From positions 558,001 to 622,000 of the forward strand of contig NZ_JBEBMF010000001.1 in the NCBI RefSeq assembly GCF_040081925.1: DNA of 64,000 nucleotides, read 5' to 3'. Below are positions 49,908 through 58,645 of this stretch, one piece after another. The notes beneath the pieces are model-generated. The model was not told the origin of the DNA, searched no databases, and saw nothing but the letters and a program-made list of their open reading frames with translations. The translations under genes and the position numbers were made by a program. Position 1 is the first letter of the stretch. The number at the start of each line of letters is the position of its first letter. Source of the DNA: Mesorhizobium_K quangtriensis. GTDB taxonomy: Bacteria; Pseudomonadota; Alphaproteobacteria; Rhizobiales; Rhizobiaceae.

Positions 49908-51197
49908 CTACCGTAGCGCGTTCACGATCTCCGCATCGGGAAAGCAGGTCGGCGCGATACCATGCTTCGCCTGCCAGTCGCCGATCGAACGACGCGTCTT
50001 GAAGCCGGGCAGGCCGTCTGCGCCGCCGACGTCGTAGCCGGCCTTTTCCAGTCCGCGCTGCATGGCGGCGACATCCGAACGGTAGAGCCCGCCGACCTTG
50101 CCCCATTTGCCGGCAAACTGTTTGTCTCCTCCCGCGATGCGGTCGGCGCCGTGGCCGATGAACAGCGCGTATAGGTCGCTTTCGTTATATTCCTTCAGCA
50201 CGTAGAAATTCGGCGTCACGATGAAGGCAGGCCCGCTGCGCCCGGCCGGCATCAGCAGGAAACCATCAGCCTTCAGCTCGTTTTGCGGGAACGGCTTGCC
50301 GCTGACTCTCTCGACGCCGAGCGACGCCCATTCGGAAATCTTCTTGCCCTGGTCCGGTCCTTCCAGCGAACAGGAAATGCCATCTGGAACGGTGACCTCG
50401 AAACCCCAGTCGCGGCCTTTCACCCATCCGTAGTGGACGAGGTAGTTGGCGATGGACGCCAGGGTGTCCGGCGTCGAGTTCCAGATGTCGGCGACGCCGT
50501 CACCGTCGAAATCCACGGCATGGTCGAGGAATGACGTCGGCAGGAATTGCGGCTGCCCCAGCGCGCCGGCCCAGGACGACTTCATTGCGCCGCGCGACAC
50601 CTTGCCCTGCTCGACCATCACAAGAGCGGCGATGACCTCCTTGCGGAACATGTCCTTGCGCGTGGCGAGGAACGCCTTCGTTCCCAGCACCTCGAACGCA
50701 TCGTAGGGAATCTTCGCCGCGCCGAAGCCGGACTCTCGACCCCAGATCGCCAGCACCACGCCGACCGGAACGCCATACTGCTTCTCGATCGCCGCAAGCG
50801 TCTTCGCATGGCGCCCGGCCCGCGAACGGCCGCCCGAAGCCACCGCGCCGATTGTCTTCTCGGCGAAATAGTTGCCCGGCGAACCGAACTCCGCCTGATG
50901 CTGCTTCTTCGGCGTTTCCGCCTTCTGACCGGGCAGCACGAGGTCGGGCAGCTTGCGGTTGGGCGAGACGCCGGCAAACGCCGCGTCGAATGTCTTCTTC
51001 GACACGCCCTTGGCCTTGGCCTCTGGCCAAAGGTCGTTGGCCAGCCACGCGCGGAACTGCGCGTCGATGTTTTGGGCGGAAGCCGGGGATGCACCGATGA
51101 GCAACAGAAGGAAAGCGAGAATGGCGAAGGCCGATCTCCCCCCTTGTGGGGGAGATGTCCGGCAGGACAGAGGGGGGCAACGTGGAGAACTGGTCAT
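49908..51197 (-). CDS. Lytic murein transglycosylase (SLT_2) with peptidoglycan-binding domain
   Basis: 429 residues from ATG 51197, preceded by GGAGAAG. After an N-terminal signal region (hydrophobic FAILAFLLLLIGASPASA) the SLT_2 catalytic domain has LAIWGRESGFG with the catalytic Glu and GALGQPQFLPTSF. A C-terminal PG_binding_1 domain follows (AAMQRGLEKAGYDVGGADGLPG). It cleaves the glycan strand. Residues about 7-26 are encoded by a dispersed repeat (51134-51178), giving an unusually long leader. The gene is convergent with the NlpC/P60 gene. Confidence 0.92.
   Translation of the reverse strand: MTSSPRCPPLSCRTSPPQGGRSAFAILAFLLLLIGASPASAQNIDAQFRAWLANDLWPEAKAKGVSKKTFDAAFAGVSPNRKLPDLVLPGQKAETPKKQHQAEFGSPGNYFAEKTIGAVASGGRSRAGRHAKTLAAIEKQYGVPVGVVLAIWGRESGFGAAKIPYDAFEVLGTKAFLATRKDMFRKEVIAALVMVEQGKVSRGAMKSSWAGALGQPQFLPTSFLDHAVDFDGDGVADIWNSTPDTLASIANYLVHYGWVKGRDWGFEVTVPDGISCSLEGPDQGKKISEWASLGVERVSGKPFPQNELKADGFLLMPAGRSGPAFIVTPNFYVLKEYNESDLYALFIGHGADRIAGGDKQFAGKWGKVGGLYRSDVAAMQRGLEKAGYDVGGADGLPGFKTRRSIGDWQAKHGIAPTCFPDAEIVNALR
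51134..51178. repeat. Rhizobial-type double-hairpin repeat inside the transglycosylase leader
   Basis: ATCTCCCCC-cttgt-GGGGGAGAT (51134-51156) is followed at once by GTCC-ggca-GGAC (51157-51168) and a G-rich tail. The arrangement resembles common intergenic repeats of Mesorhizobium-like genomes, though here it falls inside a coding frame. Confidence 0.75.
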
Positions 51198-51222
51198 CGC
51201 GATCTTCTCCACACAAACCGTG

Positions 51223-51831
51223 TCAAAAAGCTGTCCGCGACTTCAGCGCTGCCGATAGCGTCCCCTCGTCGAGATAATCGAGTTCGCCCCCGACAGGAAC
51301 GCCGTGCGCCAAACGAGTCACCTTCACCCCGAAGCCGGCAAGCTGGTCGGTCAGGTAATGCGCCGTCGTCTGGCCCTCGACGGTCGCATTGACCGCCAGG
51401 ATGATCTCCTTCACCGCGCCCCCCGACACCCTGTCGATCAGGCTGCGGATGTTGAGCTGGTCGGGACCGATCCCGTCGAGTGGCGACAGCGTGCCGCCCA
51501 GCACGTGGAAAAGCGCGTTCATCGAGCCTGCCCGCTCCAGCGCCCACAGATCGGAGACATCTTCCACCACGATGATGGTCCCGGCATCGCGTCGCGCATC
51601 CGTGCAGATCATGCAGGGGTCGCTGGTGTCGACATTGCTGCAGACCGAACAGATTCGGACCTTGTCGAGTGCCTCCCCCATCGCGGACGCCAGCGGCGCG
51701 AGAAGCTGGTCCTTCTTCTTGATGAGGTGCAGCGCGGCACGCCGTGCCGAGCGCGGCCCAAGCCCCGGCACCTTCGCCAGAAGCTGGATCAGACGCTCGA
51801 TTTCGGGGCCAGCGATTCGTTTGGAGGACAT
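51223..51831 (-). CDS. recR: Recombination mediator RecR
   Basis: 202 residues. An N-terminal helix-hairpin-helix (LAKVPGLGPRSARRAALHLI) leads to the zinc finger with CSVCSNVDTSDPCMIC and then a Toprim domain (IVVEDVSDLWALERAG). It acts with RecF and RecO in gap repair. It belongs to the dnaX-ybaB-recR cluster; here a 112-base spacer with repeats separates it from ybaB. Confidence 0.96.
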   Translation of the reverse strand: MSSKRIAGPEIERLIQLLAKVPGLGPRSARRAALHLIKKKDQLLAPLASAMGEALDKVRICSVCSNVDTSDPCMICTDARRDAGTIIVVEDVSDLWALERAGSMNALFHVLGGTLSPLDGIGPDQLNIRSLIDRVSGGAVKEIILAVNATVEGQTTAHYLTDQLAGFGVKVTRLAHGVPVGGELDYLDEGTLSAALKSRTAF

Positions 51832-51943
51832 CGGCTAGATATAGGGAGTAGTGAGTAGAGAATAGTGAGTAGGAAGCGGGCAGCTGAATACGAGGCGTCA
51901 GCGCCTTTTTTCACGACTCACTATCTCACCATTCCCTAACCCC
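51832..51943. repeat. Repeat-rich spacer between ybaB and recR
   Basis: Two direct copies of TAGTGAGTAG (around 51849-51858 and 51863-51872) face an inverted related stretch (actcactatctcaccattcccta). AGGCG-tcag-CGCCT with a T-run (51893-51911) forms a small plus-strand terminator although no plus-strand gene ends here. This looks like a degraded small element. Confidence 0.5.
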
Positions 51944-52267
51944 TCAAAACGGCAGCTTCATGCCCGGCGGGATCGGCAGGCCGGCGGTCAGTTCGCGCGT
52001 CTTCTCCTGCACGGTCGCGTCGACCTTGGCCTTGGCGTCGTTGTGCGCGGCCAGTAGCAAATCCTCTAGAATCTCGACTTCCTCTTCCTTGAAGAGCGAC
52101 GGATCGATCTTAAGCGACTTCATCTCGCCCTTGCCGGTCAGCGTGACGCTGACCAGCCCGCCACCCGCAACGCCGGTGGCCTCAAGCGTAGAAATGTCTT
52201 CCTGCATGGCCTGGAACTTGGCCTGCATCTCCTTCGCCTTGCCCATCAGGCCGAGAAGATCCTTCAT
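51944..52267 (-). CDS. YbaB/EbfC nucleoid-associated protein
   Basis: 107 residues. The N-terminus KDLLGLMGKAKEMQAKFQAMQEDI and the C-terminal GLPIPPGMKLPF are characteristic. It binds DNA as a dimer with a tweezer-like shape. It is 11 bases downstream of dnaX, the conserved arrangement. Confidence 0.94.
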   Translation of the reverse strand: MKDLLGLMGKAKEMQAKFQAMQEDISTLEATGVAGGGLVSVTLTGKGEMKSLKIDPSLFKEEEVEILEDLLLAAHNDAKAKVDATVQEKTRELTAGLPIPPGMKLPF

Positions 52268-52278
52268 ACTTGCCTCCG

Positions 52279-54084
52279 TCAGATATCTGTTTCGTCGTCA
52301 TCCACGCCCAGATCGGGCAGCGGGTCGGTCTCTGTCTGTGGTTCGTCGGCCGGCGCGTCCGGAATGCTTATGTTGACGATCCTCGCGCCGGGAAACCGCG
52401 ACAGGATCGCAGCGACTGCGGGATCGTTCTTGGCGTCGAGGATGGCGTCGTTCTTCTTCGCGGCTTCCGCCTCGGCCAGCGTCGGCCCGCCATCCTCGCG
52501 CGACACGGACACCAGCCAGCGCCGCCCGGTCCATTTTTCCAGGCGGTTGCTGAGGTCGTTGGCTATGGTCCTTGGCGCGTCCTGTGTCAGGCTCACCGAG
52601 AGCTTGCCCGGCTCTATGCCGACAAGCCGGACACAGGCCTTGAACTGCGTCTTGAACAGCATGTCGCGATTTGCATCGGCAAGCGCCGCGATATCCTCAA
52701 GCGACCTCACCGGAACTGCCGGTGCAGCTTCCGCAACCGGCAGCGGCGGCGCCACATAGTCCACCGGCGCGCTCTCGACCAGCCGCATCGTCTGGCCGCC
52801 CGACGTCACTGGCGCGCGGGCGACGGAGACGGCATTCGTCACGCCATTGCTCGGCGAGGGGGCAGGGCCGGAGGGCCGGCCTGGCAAGCCACCGCCTTGA
52901 GGCGCATTGCCAAGCGACTTCAGCGCCTCGTCCAGCGTCGGCAGTTCCGCCGCGTGCGCGATGCGGATCAGCACCATTTCGGCAGCACTTGCCGGACGGT
53001 TGGAGGACTGCACCTCCGGAATGCCCTTGAGCAGCATCTGCCAGGTGCGCGACAGCACGCGCACCGAAAGACCGGTGGAGAACTGCGCGCCGCGCCGCCG
53101 TTCTTCTTCCGACAGCGACACGTCGCTTGCCGCCGACGGCACGAAGCGCAGGCGCGTCACCAGATGATTGAACTCGGCAAGGTCGGTCAGCACGGCTGCC
53201 GGGTCCGCGCCGACGTCGTATTGTGCGCGAAACTCGGTCAGCGCGGCAGCCGTATCGCCCTTCATCAAATGCTCGAACAGATCGACGACGCGCCCGCGAT
53301 CGGCGAGCCCCAGCATCGAGCGGACCTGTTCGGCCGTGACGGTGCCCGCACCATGCGCGATCGCCTGGTCGAAGATCGAGAGCGCGTCGCGCACCGAACC
53401 TTCCGCCGCGCGGGCGACCATCGCCACCGCCTCGTCCTCGACCGAAATGCCTTCCAGTCCTGCGATACGGTTCAGATGCTCCGTCAGCATGCCTGCATCG
53501 ACACGCCGGAGGTCAAAGCGCTGGCAGCGCGACAGCACGGTGATCGGCACCTTGCGGATTTCGGTGGTGGCGAAGATGAACTTCACATGCGGCGGCGGTT
53601 CCTCCAGCGTCTTCAGCAGGCCGTTGAAGGCCTGCGTCGAGAGCATGTGGACCTCGTCGATAATGTAGACCTTGTAGCGGGCCGAGACCGGCGCATAGCG
53701 CACCTGCTCGATGATCTCGCGGATATCGTCGATACCGGTGTGCGACGCAGCGTCCATCTCGATCACATCGACATGGCGGCCTTCCATGATCGCCTTGCAA
53801 TGCTCGCCGAGTACAGAAAGATCGACCGACGGCTGGTTGATTTCGTCAGTCTTGTAGTTGAGCGCGCGCGCCAGAATGCGCGCTGTGGTCGTCTTGCCGA
53901 CCCCGCGCACGCCGGTCAGCATCCAGGCTTGGGCAATCCGCCCGGTTGAAAAGGCATTGGTTAGCGTACGGACCATCGGCTCCTGGCCGATAAGGGAAGA
54001 AAAATCCGCGGGACGGTATTTGCGCGCGAGAACCCGGTAGCCGCCGGCGGCCTTGCCTTCCAGTTCCTTGCCGGCGTCGCTCAT
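52279..54084 (-). CDS. dnaX: DNA polymerase III subunits gamma/tau
   Basis: A 601-residue clamp-loader ATPase. Walker A is LTGVRGVGKTTTAR (57-70) and Walker B/DEAH-like motif IIDEVHML follows. Of the zinc-binding cysteines in E. coli DnaX, most are missing (LGEHCKAIMEG). The C-terminal third is proline-rich and ends in an acidic DDDETDI tail that would contact the polymerase core. It leads the dnaX-ybaB-recR unit. The SRP RNA gene lies just upstream. Confidence 0.95.
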   Translation of the reverse strand: MSDAGKELEGKAAGGYRVLARKYRPADFSSLIGQEPMVRTLTNAFSTGRIAQAWMLTGVRGVGKTTTARILARALNYKTDEINQPSVDLSVLGEHCKAIMEGRHVDVIEMDAASHTGIDDIREIIEQVRYAPVSARYKVYIIDEVHMLSTQAFNGLLKTLEEPPPHVKFIFATTEIRKVPITVLSRCQRFDLRRVDAGMLTEHLNRIAGLEGISVEDEAVAMVARAAEGSVRDALSIFDQAIAHGAGTVTAEQVRSMLGLADRGRVVDLFEHLMKGDTAAALTEFRAQYDVGADPAAVLTDLAEFNHLVTRLRFVPSAASDVSLSEEERRRGAQFSTGLSVRVLSRTWQMLLKGIPEVQSSNRPASAAEMVLIRIAHAAELPTLDEALKSLGNAPQGGGLPGRPSGPAPSPSNGVTNAVSVARAPVTSGGQTMRLVESAPVDYVAPPLPVAEAAPAVPVRSLEDIAALADANRDMLFKTQFKACVRLVGIEPGKLSVSLTQDAPRTIANDLSNRLEKWTGRRWLVSVSREDGGPTLAEAEAAKKNDAILDAKNDPAVAAILSRFPGARIVNISIPDAPADEPQTETDPLPDLGVDDDETDI

Positions 54085-54198
54085 CGGCGCGTTCGAAACT
54101 CCCTTGCCGCCTCGGCGGGCGATTCCACACTCCGACTTTCGCCCGCGCGGCTTTGCTGCGTCAATGACGCGGTAGTCCGGCGGGCAGTCGAAGAGAAG

Positions 54199-54298
54199 GC
54201 GGGAGGCTGGAACAATGACCCGTTCCGTGCTCGTTAGGGCTGCTTCCTTCCGGACCTGACCCGGTTGGCGAGTGGCGCGTCCAACACCAACCTCCCGC
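54199..54298 (-). ncRNA. ffs: Signal recognition particle RNA (4.5S, small bacterial type)
   Basis: The minus strand contains CAGGTCCGGAAGGAAGCAGC, the conserved SRP RNA core bound by Ffh. Terminal arms GCGGGAGG and CCTCCCGC pair at the two ends, giving a hairpin of about 100 nt. The location next to dnaX is the common alphaproteobacterial arrangement. End points are estimated from the stem. Confidence 0.9.
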
Positions 54299-54394
54299 GA
54301 CCCATATCGGAAATTTGCACGCCGATTGCAAGAGCGCGAATTGCCTCAACACCTTGACAGAAATTTTAGCTGAAGCCGTTTATCTTAAGCCTCA

Positions 54395-54823
54395 GTGGTG
54401 GCATCGAATGAGCAACCAGCTGTGTATTTAAGATTTGTCAGGCTGAAAACGGTCAAAGGCACCAGATCACGTGCCGGCTTTTTCACGGCAGCCTACGAAC
54501 TGCAAAGGGCTGTAGAGATCGACGCCAACAGCAGCGCCCGGCTGAACAACATCTTGGTTTGGTTTCAAAAAAACCTGGCGATTCCGACGGACTTCAATAA
54601 GTCCAAGTCGAAGGGGGCGTCCCGTCGAACTGATACTAAGGGACTTAGCTGGTTCAAACCAACGGCGGAAATGCATTTGGCAAAGGCCTTTGAGCTGACC
54701 GATCTGCTTTCGCAGCACGGGTTTCATATCGAAGTGCTCAAAAGTGCCCGGCCGGGTCACGTGATCTATGAAGATGACATCCAGATTGTCGCCGAGCCCT
54801 TTGCGGATACTCCCGGGGGCTAG
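54395..54823 (+). CDS. Small protein of unknown function
   Basis: 142 residues starting at tandem GTG codons (54395). Mixed alpha/beta pattern with a lysine-rich segment (NKSKSKGASRRTDTKGL). GC content is below that of flanking genes, and its neighbours are the SRP RNA and a HIT gene. I do not recognise the family. The start is uncertain because no clear ribosome site is present. Confidence 0.55.
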   Translation: MVASNEQPAVYLRFVRLKTVKGTRSRAGFFTAAYELQRAVEIDANSSARLNNILVWFQKNLAIPTDFNKSKSKGASRRTDTKGLSWFKPTAEMHLAKAFELTDLLSQHGFHIEVLKSARPGHVIYEDDIQIVAEPFADTPGG

Positions 54824-54897
54824 CCAAACTTGGATACACTCCGCGCTTGCAGGCGTTCCGGCGCCGCTCTAGCTTCGTCCGAAACGAGGGAAACGCC

Positions 54898-55317
54898 ATG
54901 TTGCCGGGCCTCAAGGCCGGATTTTCACTGGATGCGCGGCTTGACGCCGACACCGACCCGCTGATGTGGCTCGGGCTGTGCGAACTGCGCATCATGAACG
55001 ACCGGCGCTGGCCGTGGCTGATCCTCGTTCCGCAGCGCCCGGAAGCCGTGGAAATCCACGACCTAACCCCGCTGGACCAGGCCATGCTGACCTTCGAGAC
55101 GAACATGGTCGCGCAGGCGCTCAAGAACGTCACCGGCTGCACCAAGATCAACACCGGTGCGCTCGGCAATGTCGTGCGCCAGCTTCATGTGCATGTCATC
55201 GCCCGCAACGAGGGGGATGCCGGGTGGCCGGGACCTGTCTGGGGCCACGGCGTACGCGAGCCCTATGACCGGGCGGACCTGCACCGGTTTGCCGAAAGCG
55301 TAAAGGCGGCGTTATAA
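54898..55317 (+). CDS. HIT-family protein
   Basis: 139 residues from ATG 54898, preceded by GAGGG. The HIT active site reads RQLHVHVIARN; the usual first His is Gln here, as in a recognised alphaproteobacterial subgroup. NVTGCTKINTGALGNVV precedes it. HIT proteins hydrolyse nucleoside phosphoramidates or diadenosine polyphosphates. It is 38 bases upstream of nudC. Confidence 0.88.
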   Translation: MLPGLKAGFSLDARLDADTDPLMWLGLCELRIMNDRRWPWLILVPQRPEAVEIHDLTPLDQAMLTFETNMVAQALKNVTGCTKINTGALGNVVRQLHVHVIARNEGDAGWPGPVWGHGVREPYDRADLHRFAESVKAAL

Positions 55318-55355
55318 GCGTCCGATTCTCCAGCCAGCCCCGCCAGAGCCGCTCC

Positions 55356-56309
55356 ATGACCTTTCGCCTTTTCGACGCGCCGCAAGCCGAGCCGAGCCAG
55401 TTCGTCGGCTTCGCCGGCAATGTCATCGACAGGCAGGCGGAGAAGCGCTCCGACGATTCCGCGAAAACCGCGCTGGCCGATCCTTCGGCGCGACTGCTGT
55501 TGATGGGCGGTGGGCGCATCCTGCTGAAATTCAACGGCAATGCCGGTAACGATTCTGGCGCAGCCTGCTATTTTTCCGTGGCGGAGGCGCAGGCCCTTGG
55601 TGCGGATGTCGGTAGCGCCGTGCTGCTTGGCGTCGACGGGCAAGGTCCGGTGCTCGCGGTATCCGTCGCCGTGGAAGGCGATGATCTGCCTGAACCCCTA
55701 AAAGCCATCGATTATCGTTCCGTCTATATGCAGAATCTGGTCGACGGCTCGGCGCTCGGCGCACTGGCGCAGGGCGCAAGCCTGCTTGCCTGGCACGCCA
55801 ATCACGGTTTCTGCGGCAAATGCGGTCAGCCGAGCGCAATGCGGATCGGCGGCTATAAAAGAGTGTGCACGGCCTGCGCCACCGAACACTTTCCGCGCAC
55901 CGACCCCGTCGCCATCATGCTCACCGTTACGAAGGAAAGGTGTCTTCTCGGTCGCGGCAGGCATTTCCCGCCGGGCATGTATTCGGCGCTGGCAGGTTTC
56001 ATCGAGCCCGGCGAGACGATCGAAAATGCCGTACGCCGTGAGACCTTCGAGGAATCCGGCATCCGGCTCGGACGCGTCGTCTATCACGCCAGCCAGCCCT
56101 GGCCGTTCCCCTATTCGCTCATGATCGGCTGTTTCGGCGAGGCGCTGAACGACGACATCACACCCGATACAGTCGAACTCGAGGACTGCCGCTGGTTCGA
56201 CCGCGCCGAGGTGCTTTCGATGCTCAACAAGACCCACCCGACGCTTTTCACGCCGCCACCCGGCGCGATCGCCCACCATCTCATCCGCGCCTGGGCAGAG
56301 AGCGCGTGA
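55356..56309 (+). CDS. nudC: NAD+ diphosphatase NudC
   Basis: 317 residues. A four-cysteine zinc ribbon (FCGKCG and CTAC) joins to a Nudix box GFIEPGETIENAVRRE..EESGI and the NudC signature SQPWPFPYSLM. It hydrolyses NADH/NAD+ and removes NAD caps from RNA. It is preceded by the HIT gene, and both act on dinucleotides. Confidence 0.95.
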   Translation: MTFRLFDAPQAEPSQFVGFAGNVIDRQAEKRSDDSAKTALADPSARLLLMGGGRILLKFNGNAGNDSGAACYFSVAEAQALGADVGSAVLLGVDGQGPVLAVSVAVEGDDLPEPLKAIDYRSVYMQNLVDGSALGALAQGASLLAWHANHGFCGKCGQPSAMRIGGYKRVCTACATEHFPRTDPVAIMLTVTKERCLLGRGRHFPPGMYSALAGFIEPGETIENAVRRETFEESGIRLGRVVYHASQPWPFPYSLMIGCFGEALNDDITPDTVELEDCRWFDRAEVLSMLNKTHPTLFTPPPGAIAHHLIRAWAESA

Positions 56310-56314
56310 GGGAT

Positions 56315-56340
56315 ACCACACAAGAATTTTCTTGCGTGGT
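56315..56340. promoter_or_regulatory. Operator-like palindrome 1 upstream of nucleotidyltransferase
   Basis: ACCACACAAGAATTTTCTTGCGTGGT is a 26-bp near-perfect palindrome (written here in halves: ACCACACAAGAAT / TTTCTTGCGTGGT); 11 of 13 pairs match. It begins 6 bases after the nudC stop. Confidence 0.6.
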
Positions 56341-56360
56341 AAGTGCGAAATAGTTATTGT

Positions 56361-56385
56361 ACCACGCTAGAAAATTTTCGTGTGG
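56361..56385. promoter_or_regulatory. Operator-like palindrome 2 upstream of nucleotidyltransferase
   Basis: ACCACGCTAGAAAA / TTTTCGTGTGG has the same ACCAC outer and GAAA..TTTC inner arms as palindrome 1, offset by one base. It ends 6 bases before ATG 56392, so it would overlap the ribosome-binding region. Confidence 0.55.
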
Positions 56386-56391
56386 CAAATT

Positions 56392-57420
56392 ATGCGGCCG
56401 GAAGTCCAACGCCATTCTGCTACGGCGCAAGCCGCATACATTGACCTTGTCTCGCTTCTTCTCGACGAGGCGATAGCAGAGATCAGGGGCTCGCCCACCC
56501 CTCGCGAACGAGCCGGTCGGATATACTGGTACGACCGATACCGTATCGGCACCGAAACCCACGAGCGCTATCTCGGCGAGGACTCTCCCGCGTTGCGCGA
56601 CAGGATCGATCAACATGACGCGCTGAAGTCGCAGCGCGAGTTGCGTCGCCGCGAGCGAGCAAGACTGGTGAGACTGCTTCGCAGCGAACGCTTCCTGGGC
56701 ATGGACAATGCCACAGGCAGTTTGGTTGGAGCGCTAGCCAAGGCGGGCGTCTTTCGGCTCGGCGGCGTCATGGTTGGTACGAACGCCTTCCGGATGTATG
56801 AAGGCGAACTCGCTGTCCATTTGAGATTCGATCAGACGGCGATGACCAACGACATAGACATCGCGAGCTTCGAAAAGCTTTCTCTGGCGCTCGGAGAGAC
56901 CATTCTGCCTTCCATGGAAGAGATTTTGACGGACTTCGAGTTTTCTCCGGTCACCAGCCTGGATAAGGGAAAAGTTTGGCGGTGGAAGCAGTCGAGGAGC
57001 CAGACGCTAGTGGAGTTTCTCACGCCGTCCTTCGACGCAAAAGAAGACTTGCGTGAGCTTGCTGCACTTGGCGTCAGTGCGCAATCCCTGCATTTCCTGA
57101 ACTACCTCATCGCTGACCCGATCCACGCAGCAGGCGTTTACCGCGACGGCATCCCAGTCCACGTCCCGCGCCCCGAAAAATTCGCGATACACAAACTTAT
57201 CGTCGCCGACCGACGGCGTGATGGACAAGATGGATTGAGAGCGCGAAAAGACCTGATGCAGGTTGAGTTTCTATTGACCATCCTTGTGGAAGACCGACCG
57301 ACCGATCTCCTCGTCGCCTACGAAGACGCGCTATCTCGTGGGCCTGCTTGGCGTGAGCGGATAGATCGAAGCCTGGGTCGGTCTCGAAAGTCGGCCGAAT
57401 TGCTTGAATCCCTCAAATGA
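56392..57420 (+). CDS. GSU2403-type nucleotidyltransferase-fold protein
   Basis: About 342 residues from ATG 56392 (GTG at 56380 is an alternative inside palindrome 2). An N-terminal helical region rich in Arg leads to a nucleotidyltransferase fold. The acidic motif TNDIDIASFEKL carries the metal Asp pair. A C-terminal helical part follows (RPEKFAIHKLIVADRRR). The pattern matches the family labelled GSU2403 nucleotidyltransferase, which is distantly like AbiEii-type minimal nucleotidyltransferases. Function in cells is unknown. It is a single gene with two upstream palindromes. Confidence 0.75.
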   Translation: MRPEVQRHSATAQAAYIDLVSLLLDEAIAEIRGSPTPRERAGRIYWYDRYRIGTETHERYLGEDSPALRDRIDQHDALKSQRELRRRERARLVRLLRSERFLGMDNATGSLVGALAKAGVFRLGGVMVGTNAFRMYEGELAVHLRFDQTAMTNDIDIASFEKLSLALGETILPSMEEILTDFEFSPVTSLDKGKVWRWKQSRSQTLVEFLTPSFDAKEDLRELAALGVSAQSLHFLNYLIADPIHAAGVYRDGIPVHVPRPEKFAIHKLIVADRRRDGQDGLRARKDLMQVEFLLTILVEDRPTDLLVAYEDALSRGPAWRERIDRSLGRSRKSAELLESLK

Positions 57421-57442
57421 TGTCTTCGAAAAGGCAACGTCC

Positions 57443-57736
57443 ATGATCCGTCACACCGTCGCCTTTCGCCTGAAGCATCCGCGCGGCTCCGCGGACGAAA
57501 AAGCCTTTCTCGATGCGGGCAAGGCGCTGGCTGACATACCGGGGGTGGAGAAGTTCGAGCGGCTGAACCAGGTCAGCCCGAAGAACGACTTCCATTTCGG
57601 CTACTCGATGGAGTTTGCCGACCAGAAGGCCTACGACGCCTACAACGACCATCCCCTCCACGTCGCTTATGTACGCGACCGCTGGATTCCCGAAGTGGAA
57701 GCGTTTCTGGAGATCGACTACACGCCGCTTGCCTGA
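57443..57736 (+). CDS. Dabb (stress-responsive alpha/beta-barrel) protein
   Basis: 97 residues from ATG 57443, behind AAAGG. MIRHTVAFRLKHP and the C-terminal YNDHPLHVAYVRDRWIPEV match the Dabb dimeric alpha/beta-barrel family. The enzymatic role is undefined in most members. It is convergent with pheA. Confidence 0.88.
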   Translation: MIRHTVAFRLKHPRGSADEKAFLDAGKALADIPGVEKFERLNQVSPKNDFHFGYSMEFADQKAYDAYNDHPLHVAYVRDRWIPEVEAFLEIDYTPLA

Positions 57737-57767
57737 CCGGGGATCGACGCCGGCATAGAAGCGGTCG

Positions 57768-58634
57768 TCAGTCGGAAACCTTCCATTCCTCGCGCGACGA
57801 ACTGCGGGGATAAACGCCGACAATTCGAACTTCCTTGGAGAAGAAGCGAAGTTCGTCAAGCGCGAGCTTGACGTTCGCGTCGTCCGGGTGGCCCTCTATG
57901 TCCACGTAGAACAGCGTCGCCGTGAAGGCGCCAAGCTGGTAGCTCTCCAGCTTCGTCATGTTGACTCCGTTGGTGGCGAAGCCGCCCATCGCCTTGTAAA
58001 GCGCTGCCGGGACGTTGCGGACGCGGAAGATGAACGTCGTCATCATCTTGGCGTCAGGCGTCGGACGTTCGGCCCATTGCTTGGACTTCGTCAGCACGAC
58101 GAAGCGCGTGACGTTGGTGTCGGTGTCCTCGACATTCTCTTCCAGGATGTCGAGACCGTAGAGGCTGGCGGCCAGCTTCGGCGCCAGCGCCGCCATCGTC
58201 CTGTCCTGCATCTCGGCCACCAGTTTTGCCGCGCCGGCCGTGTCGCCTGCGACCATCGGCTTCCAGCCATTCTTGCGGATGTATTTCCGGCACTGCCCGA
58301 GCGCATGGATATGGCTGTGCACGGTCTTGATCTCCTTGCGGGAGACGCCGGGCAGGACCATCAAGTGAAAATGGATCGGCAGGAAATATTCGCCGATGAT
58401 ATGCAGCTTCGATTCGGGCAGCAGGTGGTGAATGTCTGCGACACGGCCGGCTATCGTGTTCTCGATCGGGATCATCGCCAGATCGGCCTTGCCGCTTTCA
58501 GCTGCGTTGAACGCATCCTCGAAGGTCGGGCAGGGCAGCGGCTCCATCGAGGGAAACATGTTCCGGCAGGCGGTGTCGGAATTGGCCCCCGGTTCGCCCT
58601 GGAACGCTATGCGGTTGGTTCGCTCTGGCGACAT
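57768..58634 (-). CDS. pheA: Prephenate dehydratase
   Basis: 288 residues from ATG 58634, behind AGGA. It converts prephenate to phenylpyruvate in phenylalanine synthesis. The catalytic domain has IPIENTIAGRV and DTNVTRFVVL. The C-terminal ACT domain (FIFRVRNVPAALYKAMGGFA, LESYQLGAF) provides feedback inhibition by phenylalanine. It is 11 bases downstream of kdsB. Confidence 0.95.
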   Translation of the reverse strand: MSPERTNRIAFQGEPGANSDTACRNMFPSMEPLPCPTFEDAFNAAESGKADLAMIPIENTIAGRVADIHHLLPESKLHIIGEYFLPIHFHLMVLPGVSRKEIKTVHSHIHALGQCRKYIRKNGWKPMVAGDTAGAAKLVAEMQDRTMAALAPKLAASLYGLDILEENVEDTDTNVTRFVVLTKSKQWAERPTPDAKMMTTFIFRVRNVPAALYKAMGGFATNGVNMTKLESYQLGAFTATLFYVDIEGHPDDANVKLALDELRFFSKEVRIVGVYPRSSSREEWKVSD

Positions 58635-58645
58635 GTTTAATCCTG

